DNA of 64,000 nt. Origin: Tetracladium setigerum (lineage: Eukaryota > Ascomycota > Leotiomycetes > Helotiales). The stretch's first letter is position 1. Every line of letters begins with the position of its first letter. The stretch spans positions 682,001-746,000 of the forward strand of contig PZJY01000012.1 of the NCBI GenBank assembly GCA_031472005.1. The letters run 5' to 3'. Position numbers and translations under genes: made by a program. Shown here piece by piece: positions 32,036-43,169 of this stretch. The notes beneath the pieces are model-generated. The model saw nothing but the letters and a program-made list of their open reading frames with translations. It was not told the DNA's origin and did no database searches.

Positions 32036-33150
32036 ATGGAGTTAGATTCATCCCACCTAAATTCTCGAGCTTCGAGATCCGAATTTGACCGTGGTCCTCC
32101 CTTCCCTTTGCATGATCAAGGTCGGTTACAAAATAGCACTTCAAAGTATTGGCGCGCTAACACCGGCCGGCAGAATATGTTAGAGGTTACCACGTTTACG
32201 TGCGCAGATTCAACTTGAAATTTCCTGCCGATATCGTCCTTCGATCAGATGGCCTACCTGCCGACGCCATCCAAGTTTTCGGTCCCAACGCCTTCCCTGC
32301 CATTCGTGGTCGCCACAGTGATTTTGGTCGCTCTATCGACATATTTCGAGAGTCGTTCTCACAATTCAATATTGGGTTCTATCGACTCAGTGATGGGGAG
32401 AGAGAGATCAATGATCAACTAGAGCTCATTATTTGGGTCGAGCGCAACCTCGTTCGGAACACGGCGGAGATCGAGGAGATGGAGACGAATCTCTTGTATG
32501 GATTGAACAGATGGTCGCAGTACCGCGAGAGTAAGCCTGGAGTTCATGTGCCTCAACGTAGGTTCTTTCCTCCTGTTTTGCTGCAAACTGAGTCAATATA
32601 ACCTTAACTCTTGTCCTTTGTAGTCATGCAGATCGATCAGTACTTGAGACTGCATCCCTCTGAATTTGGGTTCGAAAACAATGAACGTCTCGAAAATGGA
32701 GGACCTCGTGTTTCTACTTCCCGCGAGTATCGAGACCAATATTCCTATGCTACAGTTGACCAAAAGTATCGAGATGAACGCCCTCGCACCCTGATGCCTA
32801 TCGATCGAGATCAATCCTATGGCTATCCTCGTGCCCGTAACCCTTCCCCACCAGATCGCCGAATGAGAGAGATGGAGACTCGAGAGTTATTCCCAAAACA
32901 CGGTCCTCCTCGTGGTCAACATCTTCATGCCCGTCGAGAACGTTCCGTTTCCCCTCGGTATCACAACCAGTCCAGTAGATCTCATCAGCCGAGGTCCCCT
33001 CTCCCTCCACAGGATTATGAGTTCAGAAGAGGTCGTGATTATCGCCCTGCCCTGAACGATCACAGCTCAGAAAGAGGAGAAGGACCACAATCTCACCGAT
33101 CAAAGCAATCTCGTCGAGGTCGCAGACGTCAAAAGGCAGATTTTCATTAA
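32036..33150 (+). CDS. Hypothetical protein with Arg/Ser-rich C-terminus
   Basis: Three exons, 32036-32120, 32174-32557 and 32624-33150, giving 331 aa. Intron 1 (53 nt) has a weak GTCGGT donor but a clear GCTAAC branch site and GGCAG acceptor. Intron 2 (66 nt) has GTAGGT and TTTGTAG. Both junctions keep the frame. Residues about 30-160 look folded (YHVYVRRFNLKFPADIVLRS; EINDQLELIIWVERNLVRN). The remaining half is disordered, rich in Arg, Ser, Pro, Tyr and Asp (RRERSVSPRYHNQSSRSHQP) and ends in a basic RRGRRRQK cluster, a pattern common in RNA-associated nuclear proteins. No recognisable domain, so function is not assigned. Confidence 0.65.
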
Positions 33151-34863
33151 CCTTTGACAAAATGATTCTAGAGCGAAATTTGATGCTTTTCTTCTTCAAG
33201 TCTGGGAGTTTCTGGAAGCGTTAGAGCGGCTTTAGTTTTTGAACTAAAAGCGATTGAATTCAAGAACTGAACACTGGGAGTTGGAGAGATAAACGACCAA
33301 GAATCAAACAAACCAGTATCAAGCGAAGTACAGATCTTGAAACTGGCCTGCTTGTACTACCAGGAGGAATTTTCTTTTTTTTTGGTTTTGCTTCTCTGCG
33401 GCATACTATCTCTCCAAAAGCACAATCCATACATTTTTTTCATTCTCCCAGCATCTAAATAGGCTGTTATGTAAATGGTGTAAGATTACAATGATGAAAT
33501 AAATTCGGGAATTCGAGTCATCATCACAAGCTCCCACACCCACCCAGACCAGCCCGTATTTTGGTATTATACTATAATTATACTAGCAACCACATTCCTC
33601 AATCCTCACAACACCAGCCAGCCGTTCTCGGTCTGACGTTGGATTTGTTTTCCCACCACAAGCGACTCGTCGAATGGCGATGCGCAGCCCGCCGTTTCCC
33701 AAATTTTGCGAACTGCAACAAAAGGATGCAGCGTGGTGGTGCGCAGCCAGTGAGAAGCTGCGATGGCGGGGTGGTTGTGTCTTGGCGGGAAGCGGGAAAC
33801 GGAAAAAGTGTTGACAACACGAACACATTTCTTGCACAGCGAAACAACTTAAACAACACACCTTTGCATAGCCTGATAATTGGTCGATTGAGCTTAGGCA
33901 ACTTCTTTTGTTGGGGGTATAGCGGGTGCCAAATATAGCCCTCTCGTCAAGCGAAATAATACGACCGAGCTTTCCGTATCGTATCCATGCCTGATTAGGG
34001 TAATAATTGGGCTATAGCGAACCACGATTACTGGTGTTGGGTTTTGGAATGTTGGGTTGTACCATACATAAAAACAAAAATTTATGAAATATGCTTTGTG
34101 TTTGAGCAACGGTGTGTGTCAGAATTTGTGAAAATGCTTTCCTCACTCGTTGTTGGCCTTTCTGGCTGTGTAACGAGTAATGGTAAAAACTCAAAGTGTC
34201 GTAAGGAGGGGACTTGCTCAGTCACGTAAGTCCCCTCCCACCCCTACCTCTCAAATACTTCTATTTAGTTCTTATTCTAGCGCTAGAGGTGGGAAAGTTT
34301 GAGATGGTTATTCCCACATGCATTGGTGGAGGTTCAAAATACTTCCATCAATCGGACTAGCACAACACGGAAACAATAAACCAATTCCGTTAATCCTCGA
34401 TGGAAAATATTCTCAGGTCCAGATATATCGTCTAATAAGTCTTGAATTTTAGAAGAATCTATCTGCAAATGATGCAGGCTCCGAAAACATAGTGGCCTGA
34501 CAGCTTCGAAGACTTGGAACGTTGATAGTTCCTTTCATCCCTAACGGCGAGTTTTAAGATGATATGATGCGAGTCCCTTTCCTACGGTGTCTTTCTAGCC
34601 TAATAAAATTCTACAGTCTCCAAGTCCGACCACATCGCGGTCGCTGAAAGACCTTTCCTTCGATCTTGAGAAACGCTTACCCAAATCTCGTCAACTTTCC
34701 TATGGCCTGTATATCTTCATGATTGATTATTATTCGACTCTTTGATTTAACTTTATTCGTTTAAAATTTCTACTGGTCCGCCATCTTATCGCAAAGCTTG
34801 GTCGTGGAGGAGGGGTAAAATATGGGAGTTTTGGTCCCCGCAAACTTAAATATGAAACGCTCA
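33151..34863. other. Long intergenic stretch
   Basis: About 1.7 kb without supported genes. It holds poly-T runs near 33371-33385 and several short ORFs with no coherent composition. Confidence 0.35.
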
Positions 34864-35298
34864 TTATTCCATGGCAACCACAACTCCCAACAATTTTAAA
34901 GTTATTAAACAAAGCGTGAGTTCTGGGAGGACAAGACCTACAATTACGAACAGTGCCATGAAGATATTGCTTTGCTCAAGGGGAGACAAAGGAACAAACA
35001 TGATATAAAGGTACCATCCTCTTGGGCTGAAAACATATTTATTTATATGAAAGCACAGGGAACGACAGGTAATTGAGTTGGGAAAGTTGAGGAAGTTGGC
35101 TTGATCAAACCGCCCGTGAAAACATGGCAGAGTGTGAGAAGTATTTGGATATTGCTTGTATACCACCTTGGGTAAAGTTGCGAGGTTGAAACTCTGAATG
35201 AGCATAACACATATAAAGATGCAACTGCTCAGGAACTCACAAATATATATTCCTGCAGCCGCACATCGTTTGCTTTCGAGTTCTTTCTTTGCCTTCAT
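34864..35298 (-). CDS. Doubtful ORF with hydrophobic C-terminal segments
   Basis: A 144-aa ATG-initiated minus-strand frame. Its end is strongly hydrophobic (NIFMALFVIVGLVLPELTLC, then LITLKLLGVVVAM), and an earlier hydrophobic patch reads SSCIFICVMLI. Possible splice sites inside (GTGAGT at about 35239, TTCAG further on) mean that the true exon structure is unclear. It could be a small membrane protein, a relic or chance. Confidence 0.25.
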   Translation of the reverse strand: MKAKKELESKRCAAAGIYICEFLSSCIFICVMLIQSFNLATLPKVVYKQYPNTSHTLPCFHGRFDQANFLNFPNSITCRSLCFHINKYVFSPRGWYLYIMFVPLSPLEQSNIFMALFVIVGLVLPELTLCLITLKLLGVVVAME

Positions 35299-36307
35299 GA
35301 CTTGTTGTTTGTTGAGTTCAGATTAAGTTATGGATGGAGCTTTGCCAAGGCTCGGTTAAACTCGTTACCCCGCGGTCGACCCACTTTGTCCCTAGACGTC
35401 GTGTTGCAAAACTGAGAGTTTAGAGAGAGGCTTGAATAGATATATCTTGGGGATTATTCTTTAGTATGCCTTGAAGTCTGAGAAGGGGTTTGGAGCTTTG
35501 AGGCTTGATGCGGCAGATAGAGACACAATTGTAAGCTCGGCAGGATTGTCATCATCACAGCTTATAAAAGGCACGACAATTTTGAGACGTCCGGATGAAG
35601 AATAGTAGGTGTTAAATGACTTTAAAGAATGATTGCTTTGTAGCTTCTTGTCGTGGAATCACAGAGTTGCACAACAAGAGATACCCTGGAAGATTTGGAT
35701 CTCATAAATTTTGAGGTAAAAGGATTGAAACATGTAGTGTTTGACGAATTCTGCAGTAACAAAGGTTCTGAGTGTAAAAATATATGGAGCTAAGAAGAGA
35801 AGAGACCCTTAAAAACCTATGATTTTCTTCTCTGCATCTTCTTGTTCCTGCAAACGGAACGTAACTAGCCTTCCAGGGTTCGAGCAGTTTTTCTCAGTAC
35901 AGGAATTCGCAATAGAAGTTACACGGTCACCAAAGGTCCCCAAGCGCATATGATTGTTTGGGAAGTAAAAGCGGTAATATTCAAATGGTTTCGAAGAGCT
36001 TGAACACAGCAAGAAGTCAGTTATTGAGAGGTGATTCACCATAGACAGCTGCATTGCTCGAGAATGGAAGGAATGGTTCTGTGCATGTCAATAAATTTCC
36101 TGTCCATATTAATGGAGGCAAAGGCTTAGTTGAAAGCTACCAAGAACCTGCTAATCTTGTCTCCTATGCTTCAGGGTATTTATGGGGCCACTGTTAACTT
36201 CAGTATGACTTCACCTTGCCAAGCCTATTGGGGATTTCAAGGACTTTTCTCGTTTTCGTTCCGTCGGAACACATCCAAATTCTCAAAACAACATCAAAAC
36301 TGCAGTG
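35299..36307. other. Intergenic region
   Basis: No coding sequence supported; AT-rich. Confidence 0.35.
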
Positions 36308-36493
36308 ATGGAGTCCACTCACCCCCAACCAGATGATCCATCTGCAACGGTGTGGGATCTCTATTGCCAATTGCAAAACCTGGATATGAAGCTCTTATCG
36401 CTTTACGATGGTAATGCTGAGCATGCAAAACGCGCAAACGCAATCAAGGCTTTGAGAGATGTAAGAGCAAATAAACCACTCCCTCGATTGTAA
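36308..36493 (+). CDS. Short ORF upstream of a hypothetical gene (uORF or lost first exon)
   Basis: An ATG-initiated 61-aa frame (MESTHPQPDDPSATVWDLYC). A good intron, 36461-36516 (GTAAGA, GCTAAT, CTCAG, 56 nt), lies inside it. After splicing the frame ends four codons later at TAG (36529-36531), giving 55 aa. The peptide (LQNLDMKLLSLYDGNAEHAK) looks like real protein. It cannot be joined to the next ORF in frame without a one-base change. Confidence 0.4.
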   Translation: MESTHPQPDDPSATVWDLYCQLQNLDMKLLSLYDGNAEHAKRANAIKALRDVRANKPLPRL

Positions 36494-36587
36494 GACTACT
36501 TGCTAATAGCTCTCAGGACCTTTGGAGATAGAAGTGTGACCTTACCGACCGCATCGCTACAAGCATCCCGTCTAATAAAAGAGAAAG

Positions 36588-37586
36588 ATGGGTCCACACG
36601 GAAATATCGGCATCGATCTCGACCTCGAACAGGCGGCAAGCTCCCAACAGTCCAAAGAGAACAGATCACAGGAAGCCGGCAACCCTGCAGTTGAAGCAGA
36701 CAAATCCAAAGGTCTTGAATCTGACTCTGCTCTTGTCGAAACGCAACTCCTGGCTGAATTAGCTAATTTGGCTTCTACCTCCAACAAGAAACCAAACCCC
36801 ATTGAATACACTGGCCCGCCAATTACAGACGGAGTCGAACCCAATACAAATGCCCTTCTCGAGGAAGGAAAGAAGTCCGAGTCGGATATTGTGCCAGAAG
36901 ATTCCAAATCCACGTGGATGGAGTTCTACGCTAGAGCACTCGACCCCCTCGACAACGCCTCAAAGGTGGCCGCTTTGAAGCGACAAAACACAATCCTTCA
37001 TCAAAAAATCAAGAAATTGGAGATGGAAGCAAAGCTTGCAAATCCGTTGTTCATGGCTGGTGTTACGGTTCGAAAGAGATATTTAAATCACATCAAGAGA
37101 GGCCAGCGTGGTCCACCTCATGGCCAATTAGACTTTAGTGCTATTGAAGCTGGCAACCGTATCGCGCACAATGCAAATATCCTCGCAGAAATGGCACTTT
37201 TGGATTTCTTAGGAGATGAAGCTGGTACCTATCGTGAGACGGCGTCATTCATTTACACGTCTATGTGGTCACCGCAGAAGTCTCCAGGATGGGAAGACAT
37301 TGCTTGGGATGACCGTAACGCCGATTTCATCAATATTCAGGCAACTATCCGAGCAAACCAGGTTATCCAGGAGCCATTCGATCCAGAACTGTCAAGTTTG
37401 GGCAAGCGGGTGGTCGAGGTTGCTGCTACTGTACCAAGTGACGAGCATCTGTTCTTCTGTGCGGCAAAACGAGAGAAGATCAACTCTGATGCTAAGGTCA
37501 ATCAGCTTGTTCGCAGACTCCAGGAACTACTTCATCCACGCGCTACGATTAAGAGACACAATGCACGGATTGCGGGAGCAGGATGA
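36588..37586 (+). CDS. Hypothetical protein with short coiled coil
   Basis: An intronless 332-aa frame starting MGPHGNIGIDLDLEQAASS. An in-frame stop lies 12 nt upstream, so this ATG is the first possible one unless an upstream exon is spliced in. Residues 1-110 are acidic and Ser/Gln-rich. Residues about 120-155 contain a short heptad-like stretch (ASKVAALKRQNTILHQKIKK). The remainder looks globular (ILAEMALLDFLGDEAGTYRE; YTSMWSPQKSPGWEDIAWDD). No recognised domain. The ORF at 36308 may belong to the same transcript. Confidence 0.65.
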   Translation: MGPHGNIGIDLDLEQAASSQQSKENRSQEAGNPAVEADKSKGLESDSALVETQLLAELANLASTSNKKPNPIEYTGPPITDGVEPNTNALLEEGKKSESDIVPEDSKSTWMEFYARALDPLDNASKVAALKRQNTILHQKIKKLEMEAKLANPLFMAGVTVRKRYLNHIKRGQRGPPHGQLDFSAIEAGNRIAHNANILAEMALLDFLGDEAGTYRETASFIYTSMWSPQKSPGWEDIAWDDRNADFINIQATIRANQVIQEPFDPELSSLGKRVVEVAATVPSDEHLFFCAAKREKINSDAKVNQLVRRLQELLHPRATIKRHNARIAGAG

Positions 37587-38350
37587 AGCTCAGATCTGAA
37601 ATTTATAGGAGGTTGGGTTTGTTTTCTTTTGTGCCTTGGCTTCATTGTCATACACCTAACAAGCAAAGCTCACTTGAAATCTTTTGAGGTTGGAAGAATG
37701 AAAATGAACAAAAAGGAAAGTGGTCATGCGTAGTCTTTAGCCATAGAAAATTCTCAAAAATAAATGGCTTTTCAATCTCAAGTGCTTTTGTTGTTGTCTT
37801 GGTTCAGATTCCGGATTGCTCATCGGCTAAGTGAGCCATAAGCCTTTCTGCTTAACCTAACCTGTGATACTTTTGCAAACCATTGAACACGAAGTCAAAA
37901 ACTGTGGACTTGGTTGGACTGCTTCTTGAAATAATTCCAGACCAAGTTTACTCACAAAGCAGATTTGGCAAGCTTCACTACAGTTGGTTCGATGTTGGAT
38001 TTGACTCTCCAGAAATACCCCAACAGCCCTCACCCCTATTCAATCTCCCATCTAAAGTTTTAATAAAAGCCGACGAAATATTTAATTTTCATAACCATTT
38101 CCCTTCACTTCCAGACCCTGAATCAACTGCCGGTCGTGCTCTCCAAGTGCAGAGGAACCAACCGACATGTTGTAGTGAGGGAAGGCGCAAGTTGATCGTA
38201 TCCCTTCTCGTCCATCTCACCCTTGGAAACAAATCAACAAACCTAGAAATCTTCTCTCTCTCCATCACCATTCATCCATCATTATTTCCATCGCTTAACC
38301 GCCACAATCATATCAATCAAAATCCTTCCAGCCGTCCCGAAATCATCACA
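37587..38350. other. Intergenic region and leader
   Basis: The frame of the next gene is open upstream to about 37883 but contains no ATG before 38351, so it is treated as leader. The stretch at 38230-38340 is C/A/T-rich, as expected for a 5' UTR. Confidence 0.4.
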
Positions 38351-39122
38351 ATGCAACCCGTCCAGCCTCCTGCTCCCCCCGAAACTTTCGACTTGAAGAT
38401 TCTTGCAAAACAGGCTCAAGAACTTATCTCCGATGTCAAGGCTGAGGAAAACCGGAAACTTGACGATTCTGCCCTGCAACTCGAAGCCCACGCCATCACT
38501 TTGGATCATCAAGAGCGCGATCTAGCCAAGGAGCGAAAGAAATTGGACTTGATGAATAGAGAGTTGATGGAGGGTTATGCAATGGCATTCCAGGTGTTGT
38601 CACAAGTGACGCTGGCATTGAAGGGAATGACTGAAGATGATCTTGCTCTTCGCGTGAGTGAAGACCCTCATTTGTTGCGTACTCTTACTAATGCCAATCT
38701 AGCTTCAAGATGTTATGAATCAAGTCAGCCCTGTCACAATAGTTGAGCATGGAATCACAGAGCTTGAACCGATAAGGGACGAAGCCATCCGTATTCGAAC
38801 CGAAATCTCCTTCCGTGGAGCACAAAAAGCACACATTGACGCTCTGCAGCAGAGCCTGAAGCTGGTACAAGAGGAACACGATGAGTTGATCATCGCCAAC
38901 CAGAATTTGAGAAGGCAGACCCAGAAGCAGAAAGAATTGTTGAAAAGTCGGAGCAAGTCCTCCCTACGAGTAAGCTTGAGATTTAAGTCTCTCTACCCGA
39001 GGTACAAAGAGCTGTATGCCTATGCTAAGTCTATGATGACATTAACCCATGATAATTTGTTGTCCGGGGATGACTTGTGGGCGGAGAGACGACAGCTCAA
39101 AGATAAACTATTGACGTTTTGA
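38351..39122 (+). CDS. Hypothetical coiled-coil protein, 240 aa
   Basis: Two exons, 38351-38653 and 38703-39122, joined over a 49-nt intron (GTGAGT, TTACTAATG branch area, TCTAG) in phase 0. The protein begins MQPVQPPAPPETFDLKILAK. Most of it is helical with heptad character (HAITLDHQERDLAKERKKLD; IDALQQSLKLVQEEHDELII; NLRRQTQKQKELLKSRSKSS). No signal peptide or membrane helix. Family not recognised; a structural or adaptor coiled-coil protein is likely. Confidence 0.7.
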
Positions 39123-41035
39123 AGTGGGGGACTGGGAGGCTAGCCACGGACGACTTTGGGATTTGTACAGGCAATGAAGGCTGGCTGTTATCACTCCGTT
39201 TGAAAAAATTATTTATCGAATGTTTCTACGCCGTCGGGGAGTCCCATTTCAGTCCATTAGTGTGAAGCCGACGGATTGAAACTTCAAGAGAACGCAAGCA
39301 GAGAAATGAAGCAAAATAATGACTCGCTCGGTTTGGTTTCAAAATAGCCGCATCTTCGCTCCTTGCACTTCATTTTGTCAAATTGGCACCAGGCTACAGC
39401 TTCTCCAAATGAATTGTGGCTAGATCAGATTTGAAAAGCTATCCCAAAATACCGCGCCACCTGCCAACGAACGAACGAGGCAATCAATCCCTCCGACTTG
39501 AAAAATGCCTCAAGAACACCGAACAAAGCCCAGATAAACGACACATCATTCCAAACAAACCACTGCATGAATGATTGCGGAGTAGAAATGCGCGTGAGGA
39601 AGACAATAGATGCTGACGCAGAGGGGGTTGATGCAAAACCGGGCGTGTTATCGTCTGGAGATAGAATCAAAACAACAACGCATCTCGAAAAAAAGCAAAG
39701 AAAATATGATCAAGGCTCGCGTCATCAGAGTCATGAACACCAAAAGACCATTACCACTCCTTCTCCTCAAATCGAGAGAGAGACCTTGTACAACAGTTCA
39801 CAAGCAAGCGACTAATAATGGCAATCTTTACAAACTGTGAGTTAACTATGACTGAGAGAGTACAGAATGTGGATATAGGCATATTTCCTAGATTCTGCCA
39901 TCTTGCGACTGTCTTTCTGCGCGCGCATTAAAATCGTTAACGCTTTGTTTCCATGTCTTCTACGTCGTTGACCGACCTAAAATCACTTTTTAGGACTTGA
40001 ATGCGTTTTAACATAGACACTATTCGAACAAACGCGAAAAGTCCAAATCACATACTGTAGTACGGAGTAATAATAACAACAACAACAACAACAATACATG
40101 GAGGCAAAGTTCCAGGCAACCGCTGCGCCGCATAAAAGCCAAAGTGATACAAAGTTTCAGTTCATCGCAAGATCTTTTCAAGAAGAACAGGACAGAAGAC
40201 AGGAGATCTACACTGGCAGCTCGAGTCACGCTCATCCACACGGACATGCAACTTCCAGAACCCACGAGGGCAAGATCTAGACGTCAACGAGGTTTCTAGA
40301 TGACGATGAAAAACGATGAGAAAGATGACGAAAACTTGGTGGTGCCAAAGGAAAAAAAGCGACGGAAATTGATGAAGATCCACCAAACACCAATTTCCCA
40401 GCCACCACAGGGTGATCACCAACCTCCAGCATTCCGCGAGATTACCAGGTTACAAGAGGACAACATTCCGAGTCTCTGGGTCGCTCCGTTTCCAGGGCCA
40501 TCTTCGTCTTCCATTATTTTGTGTTCCCCAAATATATTCTTTTGCCACTTTGAGAGCTTTTGAAGATATATCATTTCTATCATATCCAGCGTCGATCACG
40601 AGTTTGTCTCTCTGACACTGGGCTACTTTTAGCGTTCAGGGCCAATCACTCCCGATAACGCCTATCGATAGACCCCGCCATCCGCCGCATCCAGAACAGA
40701 ACAGGCCAGGCCAGGAACGTACGCAGACCGAGTATATCCACACCACAACCCGACGTGTGAACACAACTGGCTACACAAACCACCCAATAGCCCGACGCCG
40801 TCTCAGACATTTGTACAACGAAGCAAACCCAAATATCCGGCTAGTCCTCGAATACCGGCAGCATCTTTAGTCCTGTACAGTACCGAGTATACTTCGCACC
40901 AAAACATCACCCACTACATTAGTTCACGCAACCATCAATTAACAACACCGTTACGCCGTCCACCTCACTAGGATCCCAACTACACCCGAACTAGCAAAAA
41001 CACCTCTCCTGAGGGGAGAGGCCGTCGTTTGAAAC
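39123..41035. other. Long intergenic stretch with short AAC repeat
   Basis: About 1.9 kb. Small ATG ORFs at 40098 and about 40300 have mixed composition and no consistent splice link, so they are not called. The stretch 40620-41035 is C/A-rich and probably holds the promoter and leader of the next gene. Confidence 0.35.
40068..40095. repeat. Short AAT/AAC trinucleotide run
   Basis: About nine consecutive AAT and AAC triplets, a simple-sequence repeat in intergenic DNA. Confidence 0.8.
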
Positions 41036-42637
41036 ATGTCGACTATCAGTCCCGCTGCGCCAGATCAGCTACGTCGTCCTTCGCATAGTCGAACTTCCTC
41101 GTCCCCGCAGAAATGGGGACTCGAAACATATAATACCCGCGAACTATCACCTCCTTATCCCACATCTCTCACTACAACTCGGCCAAACCCACGAAGCATA
41201 CCCAAAGAAGACGAAGAAGTACCATCTCCTGTTCGCCAAACGCGTGGACATCAGCGATCCCTCACCGAACTCCTCCCTACTTTCTCCTCGAACCTCTTGA
41301 CTCCTAGTCGGAGTCGCAGTCCTATAAAAGAGATATCGCGGACGGGATTCGAAGACGAATTCATGCCTACCTTGACGGGGGATCGAGACGGGGTTGTGAA
41401 GGTCTCGGATAGACCGCGAGCAAACGGGGCGGGAGGAGGCATATCTTCCTGGTTTACTGGATCCTCTGCTCCAATTCCTTTGGGCGTCGCGGGAATGGAA
41501 CAGCAAACGACCAGCAAGCAGCAGAAGAGACTCACGAATCAGAGTATGGATTCTGTTTCGAGTTTTATGAGTAGCACACCCGCCACGCCATCGTCCGCGA
41601 GCTCTATGTTCAGCGGGTTCTTCTCCTCTTCAAAACCCCAGCCACCAGCGCAGATCTCGCCGGCACTCAACGATGACTTCCTCAATCTGGACATCCAACA
41701 AGCTCTCTTTCCTGCTGGTCAACCACAGGATCCCTTCTCCCCAGCTGCGTTCATGAATCTACTTCAAAACGCAGAAGGGATCCTCACTCGTCTTCAAACG
41801 GCATACAGGTATCGCACTCTCGCCCTCCAAGACCTCTCCCATGAACAAGAAGCCAAATTCGAAGAACACGAAGAAGCCTGCATTCGCGTAACCAGTCTCA
41901 AATCCCAACTTGAACTAATGTCCTTCCAACTCTCCGAGAAAGACGACCAAATCCAACAACTCGCCCAATCCCTCACCCATGAAAAACAACTACGAAAAGA
42001 TGAAGCAGCAGCCAGGGAAGCATCAATCGCCCTCGTAAAAGCAAACTCCAAACTATCGCTAGGGCGAAATTCCGACATCTCGTTCCTGGAGGATTCGGAT
42101 TTCGTGGAATCAACGACGGACTCCTTGACACCCACACGTGCCGCACACGCAAGATGGAGATCTTCCTATGGCGCGACATCCATCTGCTCGACAGACGATG
42201 ATTCGCAATCCGTCTTTTCGCGCAGCATGTCACCGGCTTCCATGACAACAGCGTCAACACCAAGTATCCTCTACCAACACAGCGCAGCCTCGCACTCCGA
42301 AGCCTCCATCCACGAAGCATCATTCGCACATATCATTCAGAACCCGCGCCCTTCGACTTTCTCGCCCGAGACCGCAAAGCCCATTCAGCAGAAGAGTACT
42401 TTCCAAAAGGTTTTGCTGGGATTGGGCGCCAAGGCGGAGAGGAGGAATGATGTTGAGGACGGGGAACTGGGGACAAGTGAAATGAGATGTAAAAACTGTG
42501 AAGGGAAAGATGCGAGTTTTGCGTGGGATACGGTGGGAGTGTTGAAGGCGGAGAATAAAGGTTTGAAGGAGCAGGTAGGTAAGTTGGAGGATGGTGTTGA
42601 AGGGGCGTTAAATGCTTTGCTCGGATTTGGGCTTTGA
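41036..42637 (+). CDS. Hypothetical Ser-rich coiled-coil protein, 533 aa
   Basis: An intronless frame starting MSTISPAAPDQLRRPSHSRT. Residues 1-220 are Ser/Pro/Thr-rich and disordered, with many potential phosphorylation sites (SRSRSPIKE). Residues about 235-340 form a long heptad-rich helix (MNLLQNAEGILTRLQTAYRY; ELMSFQLSEKDDQIQQLAQS). A second disordered Ser-rich part follows. The C-terminal ~50 residues contain a CxxC pair (RCKNCEGKDASFAWDTVGVL) and a short terminal coiled coil (KAENKGLKEQVGKLEDGVEG). The layout resembles scaffold proteins of Pezizomycotina with no assigned function. The coding strand turns from C-rich (41800-42350) to G-rich in the last 230 nt. Confidence 0.75.
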   Translation: MSTISPAAPDQLRRPSHSRTSSSPQKWGLETYNTRELSPPYPTSLTTTRPNPRSIPKEDEEVPSPVRQTRGHQRSLTELLPTFSSNLLTPSRSRSPIKEISRTGFEDEFMPTLTGDRDGVVKVSDRPRANGAGGGISSWFTGSSAPIPLGVAGMEQQTTSKQQKRLTNQSMDSVSSFMSSTPATPSSASSMFSGFFSSSKPQPPAQISPALNDDFLNLDIQQALFPAGQPQDPFSPAAFMNLLQNAEGILTRLQTAYRYRTLALQDLSHEQEAKFEEHEEACIRVTSLKSQLELMSFQLSEKDDQIQQLAQSLTHEKQLRKDEAAAREASIALVKANSKLSLGRNSDISFLEDSDFVESTTDSLTPTRAAHARWRSSYGATSICSTDDDSQSVFSRSMSPASMTTASTPSILYQHSAASHSEASIHEASFAHIIQNPRPSTFSPETAKPIQQKSTFQKVLLGLGAKAERRNDVEDGELGTSEMRCKNCEGKDASFAWDTVGVLKAENKGLKEQVGKLEDGVEGALNALLGFGL

Positions 42638-43169
42638 GAGATTGAAAAATTGCAAAAATTCATTTTGGGTACTTTTTTGGGGATTAGGTTGGCGAACATG
42701 CATTTTTCGCTGTTTTGATGATTAGGAAAGAGAAAGAGAAATAAATTTGCATGGGATGAAGAAATGAATGGAAAGGAGTTTGTCTTTGCCGCGCACTTGC
42801 TACAGGTCCGGACGTTGAACGAATGTACGCCGGCGATTTGAATTATATATATTATTAGTCGCATGATACCCGGTCAAACAAGAATCATACACAACTTGTA
42901 CCCATTTCACGAAAAAATGATCTTCACAATTGACAAGAACAGAGAGACGGGAAGTTTTTGTGTGAAAACAGGAAAGGATCTGTGTCGATCCCACCAAAGC
43001 AATGTTTGTTTTCATTCATAAATCAGAGATATCAGAAGGTAAAATTCCAACATCATCAGCAAAATATCAAAAATTACAGTTCTCCGCTCGAAAGAAAGTG
43101 GTTTTGGGTCCGATGAGCCTGTCTGTCCGCCTGCCTAATTTCTGTTTTTTCAAAACTAAAAAAGACGAC
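42638..43169. other. Convergent 3' flanks
   Basis: Lies between two convergent genes (the Ser-rich protein and HEM1) and holds both 3' UTRs. No coding sequence seen. Confidence 0.45.

Noticed and set aside
37883..38350. N-terminal extension of the 240-aa coiled-coil protein
   Set aside because: The frame is open but has no ATG before 38351, and the composition is that of a leader.
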